Shown one piece after another: positions 26,077-33,726 of a stretch of DNA of 33,726 bases; within the stretch, counting starts at the first letter, position 1, and every line of letters begins with the position of its first letter. The notes under the pieces are model-generated. The model was not told the origin of the DNA. It worked only from the letters and a program-made list of their open reading frames with translations, and did no database searches. A program made the translations under genes and the position numbers. Origin of the DNA: Actinomycetota bacterium (GTDB taxonomy: Bacteria; Actinomycetota; Acidimicrobiia; IMCC26256; PALSA-555); contig VGBI01000020.1 in the NCBI GenBank assembly GCA_016870595.1, positions 1 to 33,726 on the forward strand. The letters run 5' to 3'.

Positions 26077-27489
26077 ACCAATCCCGCGCAGATCATCGCC
26101 GTGGGCGCCGCTGCCCCGGCCTGGCGCCTCCCGGCGTCGGAGGTGGCGGCGGCCTGGGGCCGCAAGGGGGGCCGGGGCCAGGCTGCGGTCTGCCCGGCCG
26201 ACGAGGACGTCCTCACCCTCGCCGCCGACGCCGCCCTCCGGGCCCTCGCCGCCAGCGGCCTCCAGACCGACATCGTCGACGGACTGTGGTGGGGCACCAG
26301 CCGCCCACCGTTCGCCGAGGGCCCGAGCCACGCCTTCCTCGCCGCGGCCATCGGCCTGTCGGCGAAGTCGGGGGGCGCCCTGTGCGCCGGGTCGACCCAC
26401 TCGGGGATCGACGCGCTGATCGGCGCCGCCGACGCCGTGGCGGCGGGCAGCGCCCGGGTCGCGCTCGTGGTCGCCTCCGACGCGGTGGTCCCCGGCGCGG
26501 GCACGTCGTTCGAGGAGCGGGCCGGGGCGGGTGCCGCCGCGTTCGTCCTCACCAACGACGACGGCGCGGCCACGCTCGGGGCCCGGGTCACCCGGACCCA
26601 CCCCTACCTCGACCGCTACCGCGGCGACGACGAGCTCGAGACCCGCGACATCTACGACGGCCGCCTGTTCCGCGAGGAGGTCTTCCTCCCGGTCATGCGC
26701 GACCTCGGCGAGCAGCTCTCCGCACTCGAGGTGACCGGCTGGTCGCTGCCCGACCCCGACGGTCGCCTCGGCGCCGCCGCGGCCAAGACCCTCGGTGCGG
26801 GCACCCCGGCGTCGGCCGGCGTGTACGGCGCACTCGGCGACACCGGTGCCGCCGCCCCGCTGCTCGGTGCGATCGCCGCCCTCGACGTCGCCGGCCGGGT
26901 CGCCGTCGTCGGCTTCGGCGGCGGTCGGGCCACCGGCGTGGTCGTGAACGCCGACCGCCCGGTCCCCGGTGCGGCCGGCCTCGCCGCCGTGCTCGGCACC
27001 GGGCGCAGCGCCACCTACACCGAGGTGCTGCGGGCCCGCAACGTGCTGCAGCCCAACGGCGAGACCGTGGCCATGGCCGTCCCGCCGCAGAGCGCGCAGC
27101 TCGTACGGGGCGCCGACGAGATCCTCGGGATGCTCGGGGCCCGCTGCGTCGACTGCGGCACGATCAACACGCCGCCGACCATCCACCCCCACTGCATCAG
27201 CTGCGGCTCGTCGAAGTTCGTGCTCGAGCCGGTGGCCCGCCACGGCGTGGTGCACACCTACGTGATCAACCACACGATGCCGGCGCCGTTCCAGGCCCCG
27301 CTCGGCCTCGCCGTGGTCGACCTCGACGACGGTGCCCGGGTCATGCTGCAGGTCGCGGGCGACGGCTCGACCCTCGAGATCGGCGCCGAGGTCGATCTCG
27401 TGCTGCGTCGGTACGCCTACGAGCGGGGCGTGCCCGTCTACGGGTACAAGGCGACGGTGCGGACCCCGGACACGACCGAGGAGGCCTGA
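26074..27489 (+). CDS. Thiolase/HMG-CoA synthase-like domain fused to C-terminal Zn-ribbon OB-fold (DUF35)
   Basis: SGGALCAGSTHSGIDALIGAADAV thiolase-fold part; CVDCGTINTPPTIHPHCISCGSSKF zinc ribbon. Confidence 0.85.
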   Translation: MTNPAQIIAVGAAAPAWRLPASEVAAAWGRKGGRGQAAVCPADEDVLTLAADAALRALAASGLQTDIVDGLWWGTSRPPFAEGPSHAFLAAAIGLSAKSGGALCAGSTHSGIDALIGAADAVAAGSARVALVVASDAVVPGAGTSFEERAGAGAAAFVLTNDDGAATLGARVTRTHPYLDRYRGDDELETRDIYDGRLFREEVFLPVMRDLGEQLSALEVTGWSLPDPDGRLGAAAAKTLGAGTPASAGVYGALGDTGAAAPLLGAIAALDVAGRVAVVGFGGGRATGVVVNADRPVPGAAGLAAVLGTGRSATYTEVLRARNVLQPNGETVAMAVPPQSAQLVRGADEILGMLGARCVDCGTINTPPTIHPHCISCGSSKFVLEPVARHGVVHTYVINHTMPAPFQAPLGLAVVDLDDGARVMLQVAGDGSTLEIGAEVDLVLRRYAYERGVPVYGYKATVRTPDTTEEA

Positions 27490-27491
27490 TC

Positions 27492-28667
27492 ATGGCGTGG
27501 AACAAGGTGGCCGTCGTCGGCGGCGGGCTCATCAAGTTCGGTGAGCTGTTCGAGCAGTCCTACGAGCAGATGGCGTCGGGTGCGTTCGACGCCGCGGTTG
27601 CGTCGGTCGACAAGGGCTTCGACCCCCAGTTGGTGGAGGCCGCGTTCGTGGCCACCCAGCGGGGCACGCTGTGGGGCCAGGAGGGCATCGGTGGCAACAC
27701 CGTGCCCACCGCGATCGGCCTCGCCGGCATCCCGTGCACCCGGGTCGAGAACGCCTGCCCGTCGGGCAGTGACGCCTTCCGGGTCGGCGCGATGGCCGTG
27801 GCCAGCGGCGTCCACGACGTCGTGCTCGTCATCGGCGTCGAGAAGATGCGCGACAAGTCGGGCGACGAGGGCCTGCTCGCCCGCGCCGCCGCCGGTCACC
27901 CGGTGTACACGCGGGGCGAGACCGCCCCGGTGCTGTTCGCACCCTTCGCCACCCGGCACATGCACGAGTTCGGCACCACGCGCGAGATGCTCGCCTCGGT
28001 GGCGGTGAAGAACCACTTCAACGGCGCCCGCAATCCGAACGCGCACTTCAAGAACGAGATCACCATCGAGGACGCGCTCAAGTCGGCGCCGGTGTGCCAC
28101 CCGCTGCACCTGCTCGACTGCTGCCCGCAGACCGACGGCGCGGCCGCGGTGCTGCTCGTGAACCCCGATCGCGTCGCCGAGTTCACCGACGACCCCGTGT
28201 TCGTGGCCGGCTTCGGTGTGGCCACCGACCACCCCTACCTGCACGAGAAGAACACGTTCACTGGGCTGCGGGCCACCACCATGGCCGCGGAGCGCGCGTA
28301 CAAGATGGCCGGGGTCGAGCCCGGCCAGATCGACTGCGCCGAGGTGCACGACTGCTTCACCATCACCGAGATCCTCGACATCGAGGACCTCGGCTTCGTC
28401 GAGAAGGGCAAGGGTGGGGTCGCGTCGCTCGAGGGCGAGACCGCGATCACCGGGCGCATCCCGGTCAACACCTCCGGCGGCCTGCTGGCCAAGGGACACC
28501 CCATCGGCGCGACCGGTGTGGCCCAGATCGTCGAGTGCTGGCTGCAGCTGCGCGGGCAGGCCGAGGAGCGCCAGGCCGAGATCCGCAACGGCTTCGCGCT
28601 CCAGCACAACGTCGGGGGCCGGGGCTCGGGCGTCTCGGTCATCAACATCCTGACCACCAACCGCTGA
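27492..28667 (+). CDS. Thiolase / acetyl-CoA acetyltransferase (SCP-x/lipid-transfer type)
   Basis: ENACPSGSDAFRVGAMAVASGVHDVVLVIGVEKM, DCAEVHDCFTITE, NTSGGLLAKGHPIGATGVAQIVE. Confidence 0.93.
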   Translation: MAWNKVAVVGGGLIKFGELFEQSYEQMASGAFDAAVASVDKGFDPQLVEAAFVATQRGTLWGQEGIGGNTVPTAIGLAGIPCTRVENACPSGSDAFRVGAMAVASGVHDVVLVIGVEKMRDKSGDEGLLARAAAGHPVYTRGETAPVLFAPFATRHMHEFGTTREMLASVAVKNHFNGARNPNAHFKNEITIEDALKSAPVCHPLHLLDCCPQTDGAAAVLLVNPDRVAEFTDDPVFVAGFGVATDHPYLHEKNTFTGLRATTMAAERAYKMAGVEPGQIDCAEVHDCFTITEILDIEDLGFVEKGKGGVASLEGETAITGRIPVNTSGGLLAKGHPIGATGVAQIVECWLQLRGQAEERQAEIRNGFALQHNVGGRGSGVSVINILTTNR

Positions 28668-28695
28668 CCACCAACCGCTGACCCTGACCCTGACC
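28650..28695. repeat. Two 14-bp tandem copies (ctgaccaccaaccg) followed by three 6-bp copies (ctgacc), across a stop codon
   Basis: Direct reading. Confidence 0.9.
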
Positions 28696-28721
28696 CGAAC
28701 CCACGACACGCGAGGAGCGAC

Positions 28722-29516
28722 GTGATCCGCTACGAGATCGGTGCCGACCACGTCGGGCGCATCACCCTCGACCGTCCCGAGGCCAAGAACGCGCTCACCG
28801 TCGAGATGCGCGACGCCATCGTCGACGCCGTGCGCGACGCCCGCCAGAACGACGCCGTCCGGGCGGTGCTGATCACCGGCGCGGGGGACGCGTTCTGCTC
28901 GGGCATGGACCTGTCGGCCTCGACGGTGGTGAAGGCGGCCGAGCCCGGCTACCGCACCCGCAGCACCGCCGAGGCCCTGCGCATCGGCGTGCAGTCCTAC
29001 ATCCGCGAGCTCTGGGAGCTCGACAAGCCGACGGTGGCCTGCGTGAACGGCGCCGCCGTCGGCCCCGGCGCCCACCTGGCCCTGGCCTGCGACTTCGTGC
29101 TCGTGGCGCCCCACACCCGGTTCCTGTGGACGTTCGCCCGCTGGGGCCTCGTGGTCGACGCCGGGGGCGCGTACCTCCTCCCCCGCCTCGTCGGCCTGCC
29201 CCGGGCCAAGGCCATGGTGATGCTGGGCGAGGGGGCCAAGGGCCAGGAGGCCGTGGACCTCGGGCTGGCCTACCGCTGCGTGGAGGCCGAGGAGCTCGCC
29301 GCCACCGCCGAGGCCCTGGCCCAGCGCCTGGCCGCCGGGCCGACCCGGTCGCTCGGGCTGTCGAAGCGCCTCCTCAACGACTCGTTCGAGACCGACCTGA
29401 CCCGGTCGCTCGACCTCGAGGGCGCCTACCAGTCGCTGGCCGCCACCTCCGAGGACCTGCGGGAGGGCATGGCCGCCTTCACCGAGAAGCGGGACCCGAA
29501 CTTCACGGGCGGCTGA
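28722..29516 (+). CDS. Enoyl-CoA hydratase/isomerase family protein
   Basis: ITLDRPEAKNALTVEMRDAI, VLITGAGDAFCSGMDLSAS, VNGAAVGPGAHLALACDFVLVA. Confidence 0.93.
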   Translation: MIRYEIGADHVGRITLDRPEAKNALTVEMRDAIVDAVRDARQNDAVRAVLITGAGDAFCSGMDLSASTVVKAAEPGYRTRSTAEALRIGVQSYIRELWELDKPTVACVNGAAVGPGAHLALACDFVLVAPHTRFLWTFARWGLVVDAGGAYLLPRLVGLPRAKAMVMLGEGAKGQEAVDLGLAYRCVEAEELAATAEALAQRLAAGPTRSLGLSKRLLNDSFETDLTRSLDLEGAYQSLAATSEDLREGMAAFTEKRDPNFTGG

Positions 29517-29541
29517 CGGTCCCGGTACGCTCCCCGACGCT

Positions 29542-29561
29542 CGGCCCGCAGCCGCGGGCCG
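29542..29561 (+). terminator. Hairpin cggcccgc-agcc-gcgggccg downstream of the enoyl-CoA hydratase gene
   Basis: 8-bp perfect stem, 4-nt loop, 25 nt after the stop codon. Confidence 0.5.
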
Positions 29562-29615
29562 CAGGCACCCCCGGCGCCGCCGGCCGGTGCACACGTCGCC
29601 CACAGGGGAGTTGCA

Positions 29616-30533
29616 ATGGGTCTGTTCGACGGCAAGGTCGCCATCGTCACCGGGGCCGGCCGCGGCATCGGCCGCGAGGAGGCGCTGCTGCTGGCCAAGG
29701 AAGGCGCCGCGGTCGTGGTCAACGACCTCGGGGGTGCCCGCACCGGTGAGGGGTCCGACGGCGGCCCCGCCCAGCAGGTGGTCGACGAGATCGTTGCCGC
29801 CGGCGGGCGCGCCGCTGCGAACACCGACGACTGCTCGAGCTGGACCGGCGCCGAGGCGATGGTCAACCAGGCGATCGAGACGTTCGGCACGCTCGACATC
29901 CTGGTCAACAACGCCGGGATCCTGCGCGACAAGATGAGCTTCAACATGACCGAGGAGGAGTGGGACGCGGTCGTCAAGGTCCACCTGAAGGGCCACTTCG
30001 CCCCCACCCGCTTCGCGGCCGCCTACTGGCGCCAGAAGAGCAAGGACACCGGCGAGCAGGTGAACGCAAAGGTCGTGTGCACCGCGTCGGAGTCGGGCCT
30101 CTACGGCAACGCCGGGCAGGCCAACTACGCGGCGGCCAAGGCCGGCATCGCGTCGATGACCATCGTGCTGGCCCGGGAGCTCGGGCGCTTCGGCGTGCGG
30201 GTGAACTGCATCGCCCCGGTGGCGCTGACCCGGCTCACCGAGGACCTCATGGGCGGCGACAACGCGGAGCGCGCGGCCAAGCTCGACCCGGCCAACATCG
30301 CGGCCGGCGTGTGCTGGCTGGCCTCCGACCTCAGCGAGGGCGTCACCGGCCAGGTGCTCAAGATCCAGGGCGGCGTCGCGCAGATCGTGCAGGGCTGGCG
30401 ACCGATCACCGAGATCACCTCGACCTCGGCCTGGACGATCGAGGCCATCGCCGCGCAGCGCGACGCGCTGTTCGCGAAGTCGGACCCCGGCGTCCCGCCG
30501 TTCCTGCTGAACATCGGCGACCCGACCGCCTGA
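29616..30533 (+). CDS. SDR family oxidoreductase (MFE-2/17beta-HSD4-like)
   Basis: GKVAIVTGAGRGIGREEALLLAKEGAAVVVNDLGG, ILVNNAGILRDKMSFNMTEEEWD, NYAAAKAGIASMTIVLARELG. Confidence 0.93.
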   Translation: MGLFDGKVAIVTGAGRGIGREEALLLAKEGAAVVVNDLGGARTGEGSDGGPAQQVVDEIVAAGGRAAANTDDCSSWTGAEAMVNQAIETFGTLDILVNNAGILRDKMSFNMTEEEWDAVVKVHLKGHFAPTRFAAAYWRQKSKDTGEQVNAKVVCTASESGLYGNAGQANYAAAKAGIASMTIVLARELGRFGVRVNCIAPVALTRLTEDLMGGDNAERAAKLDPANIAAGVCWLASDLSEGVTGQVLKIQGGVAQIVQGWRPITEITSTSAWTIEAIAAQRDALFAKSDPGVPPFLLNIGDPTA

Positions 30534-30548
30534 GGCTCCGGATCCTCC

Positions 30549-30575
30549 GGCCCGTCCGGGATCCCCGGGCGGGCC
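30549..30575. terminator. Bidirectional terminator hairpin ggcccgtccggg-atc-cccgggcgggcc
   Basis: 12-bp stem (11 Watson-Crick pairs, one T:G), 3-nt loop, between convergent genes. Confidence 0.75.
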
Positions 30576-30603
30576 GGCCGGGCCCGGCGGCGTCGGCGCC
30601 AGG

Positions 30604-32112
30604 TCAGATCGTGCCGGTGTCCCAGTGCTGCTCGCGCAGCACGCGCTTGAGCACCTTGCCGTTGGGCTGGCGGGGCAACTCGGCGACGAGCTCCACCCGG
30701 GTCGGCACCTTGAAGTCGGCGAGCCGCTCCCGCAGGAACGCGGTGAGCTCGTCGGGGGTCACCGCGGTGCGGACCTCGACCACGGCCATGAGCTGCTCGC
30801 CGAGGCGCTCGTCGGGGATCCCGAACACGGCGCAGTCGACCACCGCGGGGTGGGTGTAGAGCACGTCCTCGATCTCACGCGGGTAGACATTGACCCCGCC
30901 CCGGATGACCATGTCGGCGGCCCGGTCGGTGAGGAACAGGTGGCCCTCGGCGTCGACGTAGCCGACGTCGCCGACCGTGAACGCGTCGTCGCGCCAGGCG
31001 CCCGAGGTCTTGTCGTCGTCGTCGTGGTAATGGAAGCGCATCCCCCCGGCCGGGCGTACGTAGATCAGCCCGGGGGTGCCGGTGGGGACCTCGTCGCCGA
31101 ACTCGTCGAGGATGCGCACCTCGGTGCCCGGCCATGGCGTGCCCACGCTGCCGGGCCGGGCCAGCCACTCGACCATCGTGATCTTCGTCGCCCCACCCTC
31201 GCTCATGCCGTAGAGCTCGGAGATCTCGCAGGGGGCGAGCGCCTCGATGATCCGGTACTTCACCGGCACCGGGCACGGCGCGCCGGCGTGGACGACGAGG
31301 CGCAGCGACGACAGGTCGAAGGCGGCCCGCTCGGCCTCGGGCACCTCGAGCATGCGGATGAAGTGCGCGGGCACCGCGAAGGTGCAGGTGACCCGGTGCC
31401 GGTCCACCAGTCGGAACCACTCGCGGGCGGCGAACGCCGGCAGGACGACGGTGGTCGCGCCCACGGCGAGCGCGGCCATGGCCCAGCCGCCGGGACCGGC
31501 GTGATAGAGGGGTCCGGTGACGATGTAGACGTCGTCGGTGGTCCACCCCCACAACAGGACCTGGGCCTCGGTGGCGAGCGACGCCCGGGCCGGGTCGATC
31601 GGGCCGTGCACGACGCCCTTGGGCCGGCCCGTCGTGCCCGACGTGTAGAAGATCGGCGACTGCAGGGCGACGAGCTCGAGTGCGGGCTCGGCCACCCCGC
31701 CCGCGACCGCGGCCTCGTAGGCGTCGCCCCGCCCCACCACGAGCAGTCCGCACCCGGTCTCACGGGCGGCGGGCTCGGCGAACTCGAGCAGGTCGGCGTG
31801 GGCGACGAGGAGCTTGGCCCCCGAGTCCCCGAGGATGTAGGTGAGCTCGTCGCGCTTGAGGTGCCAGTTGACGAGCACGACCGGGGCCGCGAGCTTGCTC
31901 GCCGCGCCCCAGACCTCGAGGAACTCGATGCAGTTGGGCAGCATGATGGCGACACGGTCGCCGGCGCCGATCCCCCGGACCTCGAGCGCGTGGGCGAGGC
32001 GGGTGGTGCGGGTGTCGTACCCGGCGTAGGTGACGACCCGGTCGCCCTCGAGCAGCGCGGCCTTGTCGGGCGTCTGCCGGGCGTGCTCGCTGATCCCGAT
32101 CGTGGCCGTCAT
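30604..32112 (-). CDS. AMP-binding acyl-CoA synthetase (FadD-like)
   Basis: FYTSGTTGRPKGVVHG, YGMSEGGATK, DRAADMVIRGGVNVYPREIEDVL, LPRQPNGKVLKRVLR. Confidence 0.92.
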   Translation of the reverse strand: MTATIGISEHARQTPDKAALLEGDRVVTYAGYDTRTTRLAHALEVRGIGAGDRVAIMLPNCIEFLEVWGAASKLAAPVVLVNWHLKRDELTYILGDSGAKLLVAHADLLEFAEPAARETGCGLLVVGRGDAYEAAVAGGVAEPALELVALQSPIFYTSGTTGRPKGVVHGPIDPARASLATEAQVLLWGWTTDDVYIVTGPLYHAGPGGWAMAALAVGATTVVLPAFAAREWFRLVDRHRVTCTFAVPAHFIRMLEVPEAERAAFDLSSLRLVVHAGAPCPVPVKYRIIEALAPCEISELYGMSEGGATKITMVEWLARPGSVGTPWPGTEVRILDEFGDEVPTGTPGLIYVRPAGGMRFHYHDDDDKTSGAWRDDAFTVGDVGYVDAEGHLFLTDRAADMVIRGGVNVYPREIEDVLYTHPAVVDCAVFGIPDERLGEQLMAVVEVRTAVTPDELTAFLRERLADFKVPTRVELVAELPRQPNGKVLKRVLREQHWDTGTI

Positions 32113-32125
32113 GGGCGCCGTTCTC

Positions 32126-32155
32126 CTCGTCGGTCCCGGTCTCGTCGGTCCCGGT
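32126..32155. repeat. Perfect 15-bp tandem duplication (ctcgtcggtcccggt x2) in the leader of the acyl-CoA synthetase gene
   Basis: Direct reading. Confidence 0.9.
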
Positions 32156-32211
32156 GGTCACACTGGTGGACTCCGGGCGCAGCGGCGGACTCCCGTGCGC
32201 TGCCACCAATA

Positions 32212-32227
32212 CTGACACATGCGTCAG
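32212..32227. promoter_or_regulatory. Near-perfect palindrome CTGACACATGCGTCAG, candidate repressor operator
   Basis: Divergent intergenic region; 11/14 match to the palindrome at 8869-8882, with all three differences transitions. Confidence 0.55.
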
Positions 32228-32244
32228 GTCGCGGGGTGGAGCGG

Positions 32245-32259
32245 TAGCGTCCGGGCGTG
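32245..32259 (+). promoter_or_regulatory. Putative leaderless promoter TAGCGT-N6-GTG
   Basis: -10-like hexamer 6 nt before the GTG start. Confidence 0.5.
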
Positions 32260-32823
32260 CCCGCGTTCTTGACCCCCGACGAGCACCGCGTCCTCGCCGC
32301 CGCCTGCGACCGCCTGATCCCCCCGGTCGACGGTCACCCCGGCGCCGCCGCGCTCGGCGTGGCCGACTACGTCGATGGGCTGCTCGGAGCCTTCGCCGTC
32401 GATCCCCCCCGGATCTGGGCGGGCGGGCCGTTCTCGGGCCGGGCCGGGGGCGACGCGGGCTTCCACCGGTTCCTCGCCCTCACCCCGATGGAGGAGCTGG
32501 CCTGGCGGACCCGGATCGAGGGCTCGCAGGGCGACCCCGCCCGCGAGTTCAACGGGCCGGTCGTCGGCTGGCAGGAGCGCTACCGGACCGGGCTCGCCGC
32601 CCTGGGCGCCGACTTCGCCGACCAGGACCCCGACGAGCAGGACCGCCGCCTCGCCGCCGACCCCGGGTTCCGGACACTGTGCTACGAGCACGCCTGCGAG
32701 GGCGCCTACGCCGCGCCCGAGTACGGCGGCAACCGCGACGGCGCGGGGTGGCGGGCGATCGGGTTCCCGGGCGACTCCCAGCCCCGCGGGTACACCGGTG
32801 CCGAGGTGAGCGGTCGTGCGTGA
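32257..32823 (+). CDS. Gluconate 2-dehydrogenase subunit 3-like protein
   Basis: FLTPDEHRVLAAACDRLIPPVDGHPGAAALGVADYVDGLL; followed by overlapping GMC oxidoreductase. Confidence 0.75.
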   Translation: MPAFLTPDEHRVLAAACDRLIPPVDGHPGAAALGVADYVDGLLGAFAVDPPRIWAGGPFSGRAGGDAGFHRFLALTPMEELAWRTRIEGSQGDPAREFNGPVVGWQERYRTGLAALGADFADQDPDEQDRRLAADPGFRTLCYEHACEGAYAAPEYGGNRDGAGWRAIGFPGDSQPRGYTGAEVSGRA

Positions 32824-33726
32824 CTTCGACGTGGTCGTGGTCGGGACCGGACCGGGCGGCGCCACCGCCGCCCAGGTGCTCGCCGAGGCGGGCCGCTCGG
32901 TGTGCATGCTCGAGAAGGGCGCCAACCACCTCCTCGCCCTCGACGCCCCCTACGGCCCGCTCGGCCACGTGAGCAACGACGAGCTCAAGTTCAGCCGTCG
33001 GCACTTCCTCGGCCCCGACCCGCTGCTCGAGCCCCGCACCTTCCGGGGCGACGAGTCCGCCGACGACCACGAGTTCGTGGGCGACGTCAACAACCTGCCG
33101 TCCACCGTGGGCGGTGGCGGCTTCCACGCCGACGGCAAGCTCCCCCGCTTCCGTGAGGAGGACTTCCGCGCCCGCTCGACCCTCGGGCCCGTCGACGGCG
33201 CCGACGTCGTGGACTGGCCGTTCGGCTACGCGGAGCTCGAGCCGTTCTACACCGAGGCCGAGCGGCTCGTGGGCGTGGCCGGCGACCACACCGCCAACCC
33301 GTTCGCGGCATGGCGCTCGGGCCCCTACCCGATGCCGCCCGGCCCCGACATGTTCTGCGCCACCCTGACCGCGGCCGCGGCCGAGCGGCTCGGCTACCAC
33401 CCGTACCGGGCGCCCACCGGCGTCAACAGCGTCGAGTACGACGGGCGGCCCGCCTGCAACAACTGCGGGTTCTGCGCCGACTTCGGCTGCCCCATCGAGG
33501 CCAAGGGCGACCCGGTGGGGATGCTGCGGGCCGCGCTGCGCACCGGCCGGACCGAGATCCGCCCTGGGGTACGGGTCACCGAGATCGTGCTCGACGCCAC
33601 CGGTCGGCGGGCCCGGGGCGTGCGGTTCGTCGACGCCGCCGGGGAGCCGGGCGAGATCCACGCCGAGACGGTGGTCGTGGCGGCCGGGGCGTTCGAGACC
33701 CCCCGCCTGCTCGCCCGGTCGGGCAT
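32816..33726 (+). CDS. GMC family oxidoreductase, N-terminal part (3' truncated by window edge)
   Basis: GTG start; FDVVVVGTGPGGATAAQVLAEAGRSVCMLEKG Rossmann motif, NNCGFCADFGCPIEAKGD, VVVAAGAFETPRLL. Confidence 0.9.
   Translation, partial: MRDFDVVVVGTGPGGATAAQVLAEAGRSVCMLEKGANHLLALDAPYGPLGHVSNDELKFSRRHFLGPDPLLEPRTFRGDESADDHEFVGDVNNLPSTVGGGGFHADGKLPRFREEDFRARSTLGPVDGADVVDWPFGYAELEPFYTEAERLVGVAGDHTANPFAAWRSGPYPMPPGPDMFCATLTAAAAERLGYHPYRAPTGVNSVEYDGRPACNNCGFCADFGCPIEAKGDPVGMLRAALRTGRTEIRPGVRVTEIVLDATGRRARGVRFVDAAGEPGEIHAETVVVAAGAFETPRLLARSG

Noticed and set aside
27438-29996. 852-aa antisense ORF opposite thiolase and enoyl-CoA hydratase genes
   Set aside because: Antisense shadow of strongly supported CDSs; no recognisable domain

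Overview
This is a high-GC, actinobacterial-type chromosomal window. The gene content resembles Acidimicrobiia or Mycobacteriales relatives, but lineage is inference. It is densely coding, with mostly translationally coupled genes. Left to right it contains: (i) the 3' end of an N-acyl-D-amino-acid deacylase-like amidohydrolase, a cyclase-family protein and a cupin; (ii) a PAS-GGDEF diguanylate cyclase with a product-inhibition I-site; (iii) a CoA-thioester catabolic block with a paired ACAD set, an operon of MaoC, DUF35, CMD-like, DUF35 and a thiolase-fold protein lacking the usual Cys, and a divergent acyl-CoA synthetase; this block resembles the mycobacterial igr steroid side-chain module but is rearranged; (iv) rsgA and an SDR; (v) a complete-looking, tightly coupled Gram-positive Tad/Flp pilus operon on the minus strand (CpaB/SAF, TadZ/CpaE, TadA, TadB, TadC, DUF4244-like pilin, three TadE/G-like proteins); (vi) an isochorismatase-family hydrolase, thioesterase, two SDRs, RNase D, a possible sulfotransferase remnant and a small membrane protein; (vii) a DUF222/HNH endonuclease gene and tRNA-Cys(GCA); (viii) a second lipid catabolic block (fused thiolase-like/DUF35 protein, thiolase, enoyl-CoA hydratase, SDR, acyl-CoA synthetase); (ix) a gluconate-2-dehydrogenase subunit 3-like protein and a truncated GMC oxidoreductase. 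Non-coding signals of interest are two hairpin-bearing tandem arrays in convergent intergenic regions, a shared palindromic operator candidate upstream of two acyl-CoA synthetase loci, putative leaderless promoters, and Gly-X-Y repeat tracts in three unrelated proteins. I found no CRISPR array, transposase, phage or recognisable defence island. The strongest candidate for something under-described is the igr-like module with its embedded CMD-like gene and two stand-alone DUF35 partners.
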